A stretch of 25,452 bases of DNA from Actinobacteria bacterium UBA5975. GTDB taxonomy: Bacteria > Actinomycetota > Actinomycetes > Nanopelagicales > Nanopelagicaceae. This document shows positions 8,251 to 16,131 of this stretch, one piece after another. Positions within the stretch are counted from its first letter, which is position 1; each line of letters opens with the position of its first letter. The translations under genes and the position numbers were made by a program. The DNA is taken from contig DJBN01000084.1 of the NCBI GenBank assembly GCA_002430075.1, positions 1 to 25,452 of the forward strand, read 5' to 3'. The notes beneath the pieces are model-generated. The model was not told where the DNA came from, did no database searches, and saw nothing but the letters and a program-made list of their open reading frames with translations.

Positions 8251-9657
8251 TTAGCTCCGTAGCGCTTTAGCGAATTGTCGGAAGTCCTCAACCAATAAAT
8301 CAATCTCGGTTTTTCCATGTGCCAAAGAAATCAACCACTGCTCATCTAATCCAGGTGGAGTGATGATTCCGCGGTTAAGAGCAAAGAGCCAATGCGCTTC
8401 AGCCACACCGAAATCAGTAGCTTTGTAATCTCGATAATTGCGCACTGGCGTAGTTGACCAAGTAACGCAGCCTTTGACTCCAAAGCCCACGGTATGGGCA
8501 GGTAGTTGGTACTCATCAATAACTTCACCGATGCGAGTGAGTGCTTGCAGATTTAGCGCTTCGGCATCTGCGAGCGCTTGATCAGAACAAATTCGATCAA
8601 TTGCCCGAACCCCAGCCATTGCAAGTGGATTTCCGTTAAATGTACCGAAGTGAGCCATTTTCCCATTGGTAACAAAATCCATATATTTCTTTTTGCCGCC
8701 AAAAGCTGCAAGCGGAAGTCCTCCACCAATAGATTTAGCAAGAGTAATAAGGTCCGGCTTCACGCCTAGACGCGCAGCTGCACCATGTGCTCCTGCAGTT
8801 AGACCAGTTTTTACCTCATCAAAGATTAGGACTACATCGTATTGGTCGCATAGTTCACGAACACGCTCAAGGTAACCTGCATCTGGAAGTACGATTGCAA
8901 TATTTTCAAGAACTGGCTCGACAATAAAGCATGCAATCTTCTTAGAATTTTTTTCAAACATCTGCTCAAGTGCTTCGATGTTATTAAATGGAACAACGTA
9001 GATATCGCCAGGAACTAAATTTGGCTCAATATAAGGAGTGGGAGATTCAGGATCTCCTGCAACATCCAGCGGTGGTTTAGCTGAGACAACAAATGGATCG
9101 TAACTACCGTGATAGCCACCTTCTACTTTAAGGATGCCCATCTTCTCGGTTGCAGAACGAGCAACGCGGACGGCATACATAGTTGATTCGGTCCCAGAGT
9201 TGGTAAAGCGAACCTGATCAATTCCGAAGCGCTTGCAAATTCTCTCAGCAGCATCGGTTGAGGTAGGTGTTGGGGTGACAAAGAGCATCCCCTGGGTGAG
9301 CGACTTCTGAACCTCTTCGACCACGACAGGGTTGAGGTGGCCAGCAAGCATTGCGCCAAAACCCATGGAAAGGTCTAGGAGCTGGCGGCCATCGACATCT
9401 GTCATATAGGGGCCTTGGGCTGAAACGATGGAGATTGGGTAGGGATCCCAATACTGGAAGCTAGAGGTAACGCCTAGTGGAAGCGAGTTAACTGCGCGCT
9501 TGCTCTCAACCTCGGAGCCTTTAGTGTCTTTAGTAAAGAGTTCCCACTCTGACTTAAGTACTGAAGCTACTTTCTCAGGTGAGATGGGTGTTGATGTTGT
9601 TGGAACATAACGATGTGTTTTTTCATGTTGCGATTGGATCGCTGATTGTGTAGTCAT
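8251..9657 (-). CDS. class III PLP-dependent aminotransferase (glutamate-1-semialdehyde aminomutase-like)
   Basis: Fold-type I aminotransferase of 468 residues. Visible features: LDLSMGFGAMLAGHLNP near the N-terminus, the FTNSGTESTMYAVRVAR phosphate-binding stretch, GGYHGSYD, the PLP-binding IFDEVKTGL, and the Schiff-base Lys308 in TLAKSIGGGLPLAAFGG, followed by FGTFNGNPLAMAG. The pattern is closest to the HemL-like branch. The long N-terminus and the neighbourhood (aldehyde dehydrogenase, TSUP exporter) argue for a catabolic aminotransferase or aminomutase and against haem synthesis. Start taken as ATG 9657; no Shine-Dalgarno precedes it and an in-frame TTG lies at 9675. A hairpin at 9678-9694 sits just upstream. 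Confidence 0.85.
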   Translation of the reverse strand: MTTQSAIQSQHEKTHRYVPTTSTPISPEKVASVLKSEWELFTKDTKGSEVESKRAVNSLPLGVTSSFQYWDPYPISIVSAQGPYMTDVDGRQLLDLSMGFGAMLAGHLNPVVVEEVQKSLTQGMLFVTPTPTSTDAAERICKRFGIDQVRFTNSGTESTMYAVRVARSATEKMGILKVEGGYHGSYDPFVVSAKPPLDVAGDPESPTPYIEPNLVPGDIYVVPFNNIEALEQMFEKNSKKIACFIVEPVLENIAIVLPDAGYLERVRELCDQYDVVLIFDEVKTGLTAGAHGAAARLGVKPDLITLAKSIGGGLPLAAFGGKKKYMDFVTNGKMAHFGTFNGNPLAMAGVRAIDRICSDQALADAEALNLQALTRIGEVIDEYQLPAHTVGFGVKGCVTWSTTPVRNYRDYKATDFGVAEAHWLFALNRGIITPPGLDEQWLISLAHGKTEIDLLVEDFRQFAKALRS

Positions 9658-9677
9658 TATAAAGCTGTACGGCAAAA

Positions 9678-9694
9678 GTTTCTGCTTTAGAAAC
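9678..9694. promoter_or_regulatory. hairpin GTTTCT-N5-AGAAAC upstream of the aminotransferase
   Basis: Perfect six-base arms with a five-base loop. On the leftward strand it is followed by TTTT, then 21 bases to the ATG. It may be a leader hairpin or operator; too weak to call a terminator. Confidence 0.35.
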
Positions 9695-9793
9695 CGTTTG
9701 AGAAGTACTCTCCTTTGAGTCTCGCGAATTAACGCACGCCAAGTATCTCTGATGGCAAAAAAGTTTGCAACTAATAGTGATTTCTCCGCGTGG

Positions 9794-9805
9794 TTTACGC
9801 GTAAA
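9794..9805. promoter_or_regulatory. 12-base perfect palindrome TTTACGCGTAAA
   Basis: It lies in the divergent region between the aminotransferase and the glycosyltransferase, 22 bases before the latter's ATG. Its position near the promoter suggests an operator. It also overlaps a small alternative hairpin (CGCGT-N5-ACGCG, 9787-9801). Confidence 0.4.
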
Positions 9806-9827
9806 TAATTGGTAGCCTACGTGCATT

Positions 9828-11261
9828 ATGGAAAAGCCCACAATAATTCTTGCGACTAGCAATGGCGTGGGCATGGGACATTTAGTACGTGCAAGTGCAA
9901 TTGCGCTAGCGCTAAGAGAATATGCAAATCCCATAATTGTTTCAATGGCCGGAGGTATTGCAGAGATACCTGATTTCATGGGAATTCGATGTGAATATAT
10001 TCCAGGGCGCGATCGTATGTGGATGCCCAGAGATAAATGGGATGCATACCTTCGTGATCGCCTACTCGCGCTAGTAGATGAAACCGGAGCACGAGTTATG
10101 TCATTCGATGGCGTGGTTCCATATCCAGGTGTTATTTCTGCAAAGTTCTCTCAACCAAAACTTTCATTGGTTTGGGTACGACGTGGGTTATGGCAGAAAA
10201 AGCCTCAGCGTTTTGTTTTAGGTTTGCAATCACAGATGATGGATCACATCATTGAGCCAGGTGATTTTGCCCGTGCATACGATTTTGGTCCGACAGCTAA
10301 GAGAAAAGATTTTCGTCTGACAGCACCTGTTTCACTCTTCCAAAGAAGTTCTGCTCTATCCCGAGAGCAAGCCCGTAAAGTTCTTGGGCTCGATCTTGAA
10401 AGACCAGCAGTGTTGGTACAACTAGGCACTGGCGATAGCGATGTCAACGAAAAAATGAGTGCGGCTCTTACAGGGCTTCTGGGCTGGAAAGATTTGCAGG
10501 TAATTCTTACCAAGAACCCCGTTGGTAAAGATGGTCAGTCGCTGGCGCCAGAAGGTCTTGATATCCGAGTCGTTCGCCATTTTCCATTGGCTGAAGTTCT
10601 ATTAGCCTTCGATGCTGGCGTCTGCGCGACCGGTTACAACGGAGTGCATGAACTTCTTCCAGCGCATGTTCCTACAGTTTTTGTCTCTAATATCCGTGGA
10701 ACTGATGATCAAGAAGCTCGTGCACAGTGGTGTCATGACATGGGATTTGCTCTTCGCGCCAATCAGGCAGATCTTGGCGATATCACTGCGACAGTAAAGA
10801 AACTTCAAGACCCAGCTGTACGAGAAAAGTTAAGTAGAAAGTGTATTGAGCTTGCTGAAGCATCGGGTGGGGTTGAGATTGCAAAAATTCTCTATGACTT
10901 GGCGACCCAAGAAGAAACCTCTCGCCCTTCATGGTTTCTCTATAAACAACTAAGTATTCAAGGTCAGTTGAAGCGAGGATTACGACATATCGTTTATCGG
11001 TGGCTTAGGCGATTAGCTCTTATATATCGAGCAATACATCCACATATTGTTGTTCAGGTGATTGCAGAAGAGTCTCCAATTTGGGGTTCTCAAACTTCAT
11101 CGAAAGAGCTATCACTACTCATAAAGAGTGAAAAGAAGTTCGAACACATCATTAGTGGTGCGTCTGAAAGTTACATTGCACGCCGAAAAGAGATTGCGCG
11201 TGTTGCCTATGGAGAAAAATTTAAAGTAACTAAGCAGAAGATTGCTCGGGCACCTGCTTAA
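9828..11261 (+). CDS. MurG-like GT-B glycosyltransferase-fold protein with C-terminal extension
   Basis: At 477 residues it is longer than MurG-type enzymes. The N-terminal ATSNGVGMGHLVRA (residues 9-22) is the glycine-rich loop of the GT28/MurG fold. The second domain has VLVQLGTGD and TGYNGVHELLPAHVPTVFVSN (Gly269, Glu275), the sugar-nucleotide-binding region, followed by GTDDQEARA. After about residue 365 comes a basic, poorly classifiable tail with an amphipathic stretch (LRHIVYRWLRRLALIYRAI) that could touch the membrane. No acceptor can be named; it is not the canonical murG by context. No Shine-Dalgarno: a TAGCCT box nine bases before the ATG suggests a leaderless start. It stands alone, divergent from the aminotransferase, and its TAA overlaps the kynA stop by four bases. 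Confidence 0.65.
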   Translation: MEKPTIILATSNGVGMGHLVRASAIALALREYANPIIVSMAGGIAEIPDFMGIRCEYIPGRDRMWMPRDKWDAYLRDRLLALVDETGARVMSFDGVVPYPGVISAKFSQPKLSLVWVRRGLWQKKPQRFVLGLQSQMMDHIIEPGDFARAYDFGPTAKRKDFRLTAPVSLFQRSSALSREQARKVLGLDLERPAVLVQLGTGDSDVNEKMSAALTGLLGWKDLQVILTKNPVGKDGQSLAPEGLDIRVVRHFPLAEVLLAFDAGVCATGYNGVHELLPAHVPTVFVSNIRGTDDQEARAQWCHDMGFALRANQADLGDITATVKKLQDPAVREKLSRKCIELAEASGGVEIAKILYDLATQEETSRPSWFLYKQLSIQGQLKRGLRHIVYRWLRRLALIYRAIHPHIVVQVIAEESPIWGSQTSSKELSLLIKSEKKFEHIISGASESYIARRKEIARVAYGEKFKVTKQKIARAPA

Positions 11262-12052
11262 AAGCGTGAACGGATTTCCCAGAGATCTTTAAATACAGGG
11301 TTAAAAAGAGTACTTGCCAAGTATTCAACTCCACTTGACCCACCTGTACCCATCTTGTGGCCGATCGTGCGCTCAACCATCTTTACATGGCGATAACGCC
11401 ATTCTTGAATGCCTTCATCAATATCTACAAGGCGCTCGGAGACCATTGCACTTTCCGGGTCCTTTTGGTGAACTTCAAGAAGTACATCTTGCACTGTCTT
11501 GTTAGAAACGTAAGCAATAGATTTATCTCGAGTGATTACGTCACCGGGCAGCGCGTACCCACGCTTTCCTAGGTATTCTAAAAATGAATCCCATAATGAG
11601 TTGGCGGCGGTAATATCGGCAATTTCCTTTTGAACATCTGGAGGTAAGTGGCCAGCAATTCGGCTATCTCTACGTCCAAGAATTGCTTCAACTTTTCTGA
11701 ATTGCGCTGATTGGAATCCGCTTGATGAGGATAAATAGCCTCGGAAGGCGTTGAATTGCAAGGGCGTCATAGTCTCTAAAATATCTACCTGCGCTACACA
11801 GACTTTCATTATGGTCCGGATACGTCCAAGTATTGAAAGCGCATAGTGGGTATCCCCATTTTCAAGTGCGCGCTGCGCTTGTAAGAATTCGTGTATTAAC
11901 TGCTTAAACCAAAGTTCATATGTTTGGTGAATGATAATGAAGAGCATCTCATCGTGTTCTGGACCTTCTGATAGCGGCTTCTGCAGTGTCAAAAGTTCAT
12001 CAACTGCAAGATAAGAGTTGTAGGTTAAAGCAGACTCATAGTTTTCGCTCAT
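11258..12052 (-). CDS. kynA: tryptophan 2,3-dioxygenase
   Basis: Haem enzyme that opens the indole ring of L-tryptophan with O2 to give N-formylkynurenine, the first step of the kynurenine pathway. 264 residues, typical of bacterial forms. Seen: LTYNSYLAVDELL, the substrate-pocket helix DEMLFIIIHQTYELWFKQ, SSGFQSAQFR, and the proximal haem ligand His222 in RYRHVKMVERTIG followed by the conserved GTGGSSGVEYL loop. Its ATG overlaps the kynureninase TGA in an ATGA junction, so translation of the two is coupled. The usual third enzyme, kynurenine formamidase, is not in this window. Confidence 0.97.
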   Translation of the reverse strand: MSENYESALTYNSYLAVDELLTLQKPLSEGPEHDEMLFIIIHQTYELWFKQLIHEFLQAQRALENGDTHYALSILGRIRTIMKVCVAQVDILETMTPLQFNAFRGYLSSSSGFQSAQFRKVEAILGRRDSRIAGHLPPDVQKEIADITAANSLWDSFLEYLGKRGYALPGDVITRDKSIAYVSNKTVQDVLLEVHQKDPESAMVSERLVDIDEGIQEWRYRHVKMVERTIGHKMGTGGSSGVEYLASTLFNPVFKDLWEIRSRF

Positions 12053-13323
12053 GTGACTCTTGAATCCGATCCCTCTATTTTTTCATATTGTCTTGTCTCT
12101 GTTAAATCACGAATGCGCTGAAAGCCATCCCATACTTCAACATATGAAGTAGGCAGCGGCGCCATAGCCAAGCGAATTGCATTAGGAGTTCGATAATCAG
12201 GAATCACATTGGCAAATCTGCGCAGAGCAATACAGATTCGTGCCGCATCAGGGTGTCCGATCGAAATGTGGCCACCCCGTTCCTGCGGATTGCGTGAGGT
12301 TAGCAAGGTGTAGCCAAGGGGAGCTAACCATTCGTCATAAAGATCAATCATCATCTGAGTTCCGATTGCCGCTTTTGCCGCAATGACATCAATGCCTGCT
12401 TCGGCGATCATTTCAAAAGCAATCGTGACTCCGCGAATACCAATGATTGAGGGGCTAGCAATCTGAAATCCGCGAATACCTTCAGCTTTTTCAAAGTGAG
12501 GGCCCATGCCAAATTGGTCATCGTTGCCGAACCACCCTTGAATTGGAACTTGAAGTTCGCCTTGTACGCGCTTGCTCACATATAACCAGGCAGGTGATCC
12601 CGGCCCTGAGTTTCCATATTTATATGTGCATCCAACTGCAAGGTCTACACCGCATTCATCAAAATTCATTTCAATAACACCCGTTGCATGGCTTGCATCC
12701 CACACAACGTAGGCGCCGTACGCGCGAGCCAGGTCAGTAATTGACTGGATATCGGTACGTGCTCCCGATCTATATTGAATGACTTCAAACGTTACGAGGG
12801 CGACATCTTCTGACATGTGCTTTTCTAAAATTTCGGCAGTGATTAATTCATTCTCCGCAATTGCAGGATCTTCATTGTCAATAATGACCAGGTTGAGCCC
12901 GAGTTGTTTTGCAATACCTTGAAGGATGTATCGGTCCGTAGGAAAATTGGCTGCATCTGTAATGATGGTCTTGCGCCCAGGACGCGCATTGATAGCCGCT
13001 AAGCAAAGCTGATAGAAATTCACAGATGTTGTATCGCAGACAAGAACTTGACCAGAGGTAGCACCGAGGGAGGCGCGACCAAGTAGATCGCCGGCTATTT
13101 GTGCTTCGTCAATCCAATGGCTCCAACCGTTTACAACCTCATTGCCCCATTCGTGAGAGATGAAATCTGCCATCGCTTTTACCGATGCATGGGGAAGGCG
13201 GCCTAAAGAATTACCATCCAAATAACAGAGATTGGGGTCGGTAATAACAAACTTGCTTCGGTAATGCGCTAAAGGGTCATTCTTATCGAGTTCTAGCGCA
13301 TATCCGCGGTCTGTGACCTTCAT
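12049..13323 (-). CDS. kynU: kynureninase
   Basis: PLP enzyme that cleaves kynurenine to anthranilate and alanine (or 3-hydroxykynurenine to 3-hydroxyanthranilate). 424 residues, as expected. Visible: CYLDGNSLGRLP at the N-terminus, VCDTTSVNFYQL, YRSGARTDI, the PLP Asp in VVWDASHATG, the Schiff-base Lys235 in GCTYKYGNSGPGSPA, and the PIQGWFG and FQIASPSI segments. First gene of a two-gene leftward operon with kynA. The start has no Shine-Dalgarno; TACCTT lies six bases before the ATG, consistent with a leaderless transcript. Its start is only 24 bases from that of the divergent ABC-F gene. Output would be anthranilate for tryptophan recycling or breakdown; no downstream anthranilate genes are seen here. 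Confidence 0.97.
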   Translation of the reverse strand: MKVTDRGYALELDKNDPLAHYRSKFVITDPNLCYLDGNSLGRLPHASVKAMADFISHEWGNEVVNGWSHWIDEAQIAGDLLGRASLGATSGQVLVCDTTSVNFYQLCLAAINARPGRKTIITDAANFPTDRYILQGIAKQLGLNLVIIDNEDPAIAENELITAEILEKHMSEDVALVTFEVIQYRSGARTDIQSITDLARAYGAYVVWDASHATGVIEMNFDECGVDLAVGCTYKYGNSGPGSPAWLYVSKRVQGELQVPIQGWFGNDDQFGMGPHFEKAEGIRGFQIASPSIIGIRGVTIAFEMIAEAGIDVIAAKAAIGTQMMIDLYDEWLAPLGYTLLTSRNPQERGGHISIGHPDAARICIALRRFANVIPDYRTPNAIRLAMAPLPTSYVEVWDGFQRIRDLTETRQYEKIEGSDSRVT

Positions 13324-13347
13324 GGTTCAAAGGTACGCTCTCCTACC
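13324..13347. promoter_or_regulatory. 24-base divergent start region of kynU and the ABC-F gene
   Basis: The whole gap holds two oppositely directed TANNNT boxes. Leftward, TACCTT (13330-13335) lies six bases from the kynU ATG. Rightward, TACGCT (13334-13339) lies eight bases from the ABC-F GTG. Neither gene has a ribosome site, so both transcripts are probably leaderless, with -35 contacts inside the opposite coding sequence. Confidence 0.45.
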
Positions 13348-15120
13348 GTGGCGCGCAATGTAGTGAATATCGAAGAGGTCTCTAAAGCATTCGATATTCA
13401 CCCACTTCTCGAACGAGTTTCACTAGGCGTTTCAGAAGGTGATCGCATTGGAATAGTTGGGCGAAACGGCTCAGGTAAGAGCACTTTGATGAAAATCATT
13501 GCCGGTGTCGAAGCTCCTGATTCAGGAAGAGTTACTAAATCTAACTCAGCAAAAATAGGAATTCTTTCGCAAAACGATAAGGCGGATGCCAATGCAACTG
13601 TTGGTGATGTTGTTATTGGTAAACGGGAAAAACATGAATGGGCTAGCGATGCTCGAATTCGCGAAATATTTGTTGGTCTCTTTGGTGGATTTGATGATCA
13701 TCTCTTTGATCGAACATTTGCATCTCTTTCAGGTGGAGAAAAACGCCGCGTGGGGTTAGCAAAGCTACTCATCGATGATCTCGATTTGATTTTGCTCGAT
13801 GAGCCAACTAACCACCTTGATGTTGAAGGCGTGGCGTGGCTTGCCGACCACCTTAATAAGAGAAAAGATTTGGCAGTTCTTGTCGTAACTCACGATCGTT
13901 GGTTTCTCGATGCAGTCACTGATCGAACTTGGGAAGTAATCTTAGGCAAGATTGAAGAATACGATGGTGGGTACTCTGCTTTTGTCTTGGCAAAAGCTGA
14001 GCGCGCAAGACAAGCTGGAGCAATGGATGCAAGACGAAATAATCTCATTCGTAAAGAACTTGCATGGCTTCGTCGCGGTGCGCCAGCCCGAACCACTAAA
14101 CCTAAGTTCCGTGTAGATGCAGCGAATGAATTGATCTCGGCGGAACCAAATCCCCGTGACTCAACTGAGTTATTGAAATTTGCTCTCAATCGCCTTGGTA
14201 ATACAGTCTTTGAGTTACATCATGCCTTGATAAAAGCGGGCGATAAAGAACTCATTAATGATTTAACGTGGAACGTTGGACCAGGGGATCGCATTGGAAT
14301 TGTCGGTATCAATGGTGCCGGAAAGACAACGCTCATGCGTACTTTGGCTGGCCAGCTAAAACCAGCTTCGGGCAAGTTAGTAACAGGAATAACGGTAAAA
14401 ATTGCATTTTTAACTCAGCATTTAGATGAACTAGATCCGAAGTGGCGCCTACTTGAAGCAGTCGAAAAGGTAGCGACGCATGTTGAGATTGGAAAGGGTA
14501 AGACTCTTTCGGCATCACAGCTATGTGAACGACTCGGTTTTGATCGCGATGCACAGTGGACACCTGTTGGCGATTTATCGGGAGGTGAAAGACGCCGTCT
14601 ACAACTGACGCGGCTCTTGATGGATTCTCCCAATGTTTTACTGCTCGATGAGCCTACAAATGATTTTGATATTGAAACGCTCACTGAATTAGAAGACTTA
14701 CTCGATAGCTACGGTGGAACCCTGATTGTTATTTCTCATGATAGATATTTCTTAGAGCGAGTATGTGATCGCTTCTATGGCTTGCTCGGAGATCTACACT
14801 TACGGGATCTGCCTCGAGGTGTTGATCAATATCTAGAGCAACGTGCTGCAGCTATCATCGAAAATGCAAGCAGTGGCAGTAAAAACTCATCTGGGTCTAC
14901 TGCTGCCGAGCTACGCATCTTAAAAAAGAGTTTAGCGAGAGTCGAAAAGCAGTTATCTAATATTCAAAGCGAAATTGATGTTGCACATGTTGCATTAACA
15001 GCAAACTCAGATAACCCAGATAAACTTTTAGCCCTTACTAGTACCCTTAATGAACTTTTACTTCGGAAAACTAAAATTGAAGAAGAGTGGATAACAATTC
15101 AGGAGGCTCTCGGGGATTAA
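13348..15120 (+). CDS. uup: ABC-F family ATPase, Uup type
   Basis: Soluble tandem ABC ATPase of 590 residues without membrane segments; ABC-F proteins bind the ribosome and regulate or rescue translation. Domain 1: Walker A GRNGSGKST (38-46), signature LSGGE (127-131), Walker B with Asp151-Glu152 in LDEPTNHLD. Domain 2: Walker A GINGAGKTT (320-328), signature LSGGE (410-414), Asp434-Glu435 in LDEPTNDFD. Residues from about 515 to 590 form a charged Leu-rich coiled coil after a Ser/Gly linker, which together with the GVDQYLEQR segment points to the Uup subgroup. GTG start at 13348, probably leaderless. It is not obviously linked to its metabolic neighbours. Confidence 0.9.
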   Translation: MARNVVNIEEVSKAFDIHPLLERVSLGVSEGDRIGIVGRNGSGKSTLMKIIAGVEAPDSGRVTKSNSAKIGILSQNDKADANATVGDVVIGKREKHEWASDARIREIFVGLFGGFDDHLFDRTFASLSGGEKRRVGLAKLLIDDLDLILLDEPTNHLDVEGVAWLADHLNKRKDLAVLVVTHDRWFLDAVTDRTWEVILGKIEEYDGGYSAFVLAKAERARQAGAMDARRNNLIRKELAWLRRGAPARTTKPKFRVDAANELISAEPNPRDSTELLKFALNRLGNTVFELHHALIKAGDKELINDLTWNVGPGDRIGIVGINGAGKTTLMRTLAGQLKPASGKLVTGITVKIAFLTQHLDELDPKWRLLEAVEKVATHVEIGKGKTLSASQLCERLGFDRDAQWTPVGDLSGGERRRLQLTRLLMDSPNVLLLDEPTNDFDIETLTELEDLLDSYGGTLIVISHDRYFLERVCDRFYGLLGDLHLRDLPRGVDQYLEQRAAAIIENASSGSKNSSGSTAAELRILKKSLARVEKQLSNIQSEIDVAHVALTANSDNPDKLLALTSTLNELLLRKTKIEEEWITIQEALGD

Positions 15121-15136
15121 ATGAATTGTTTCAATA

Positions 15137-16129
15137 TCAAATTTCCACAGCCTTCATCATCATCTCCGGATATCTATCTCCAATAATTTCAATCTCTGAA
15201 GAAATGTCGTCGATTTCTTCAACGGTCTTAAGATCTAGTGAGCCTTCTAATGCTTGGATATTAGAAATGAGATTGGCGACTTTAGTAGTGCCGGCTATAG
15301 GAACGACGTTCTGCCCTTTTGCCAATAGCCAACGCAGGGCCAGTTGACTTAGCGTGCACTCCTGTTGGGTGGCTACAGCCTCCAACTTTTCAATCAATTT
15401 TATATTTTCTGCGATGGCTGAATCTTGAAAACGCGGCCAGGTCTTGCGACCGTCATTATCTGCCAATTGAGATGCGCTACGGATGGTGCCTGTTAAAAAT
15501 CCCCTACCTAATGGAGAATACGCGACAAGACCAATGCCGAGCTCTTGAACCGTCTTCCAAATATTATTCTTCTCAATATTGCGACTCCAGATGGACCATT
15601 CGGTTTGTACTGCGGTTACGTCATGAACCGAGTGAGCTTTTCTGATAGTTGTCGCAGAAGCTTCACTGATTCCAAGGAATCTCACTTTCCCGGCCGCGAC
15701 GAGTTCTGACATTGCGCCCCATGTTTCTTCAATAGGGATATTTGGATCAACGCGATGTTGATAATAAAGATCAATCTGGTCCATTTTTAGCCTTTTAAGT
15801 GATGCATCGCATGCAGCTCGTACATATTCAGCAGAGCCATTAATACTTCTCTTACCATCTGCATGAAATTGTTGGCCAAATTTTGTTGCAACGATTACAT
15901 CGTCCCTGCGGTTCTTTAGAACTTGTGACAATAATTCTTCATTCGCATAAGGACCATATGAATCGGAAGTGTCCCAAAAATTAATACCCAGATCCAGCGA
16001 CTTATTGAGAACTTCGAGTGATTTTTGCTCATCAGCAACACCATACTGATGACTCATCCCCATACACCCTAGACCGATGGCAGATACTGATAATCCATGA
16101 CTTTTATTGCCAAGTATACGATTTTTCAT
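15137..16129 (-). CDS. aldo/keto reductase
   Basis: NADPH-dependent TIM-barrel oxidoreductase of 330 residues. The catalytic tetrad is complete: Asp53 and Tyr58 in WDTSDSYG, Lys83 in VATKFGQ, His125 in YYQHRVDP. GLGCMGMS near the start and the C-terminal QLALRWLLAKG and VPIAGTTKV cofactor segments place it near the YakC/AKR13 type. Members reduce aldehydes and ketones or oxidise sugars; the substrate is unknown. ATG at 16129 follows AAGG and is two bases after the MFS stop, so the two are co-translated. The MFS partner may import or export its substrate or product. Its stop is 16 bases from that of the convergent ABC-F gene, with no terminator-like hairpin. Confidence 0.92.
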   Translation of the reverse strand: MKNRILGNKSHGLSVSAIGLGCMGMSHQYGVADEQKSLEVLNKSLDLGINFWDTSDSYGPYANEELLSQVLKNRRDDVIVATKFGQQFHADGKRSINGSAEYVRAACDASLKRLKMDQIDLYYQHRVDPNIPIEETWGAMSELVAAGKVRFLGISEASATTIRKAHSVHDVTAVQTEWSIWSRNIEKNNIWKTVQELGIGLVAYSPLGRGFLTGTIRSASQLADNDGRKTWPRFQDSAIAENIKLIEKLEAVATQQECTLSQLALRWLLAKGQNVVPIAGTTKVANLISNIQALEGSLDLKTVEEIDDISSEIEIIGDRYPEMMMKAVEI

Positions 16130-16131
16130 AA

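Noticed and set aside
9623..9979. Open frame of 118 codons on the - strand across the aminotransferase/glycosyltransferase divergent region
   Set aside because: It overlaps both well-supported starts, has no family resemblance, and covers the promoter region.
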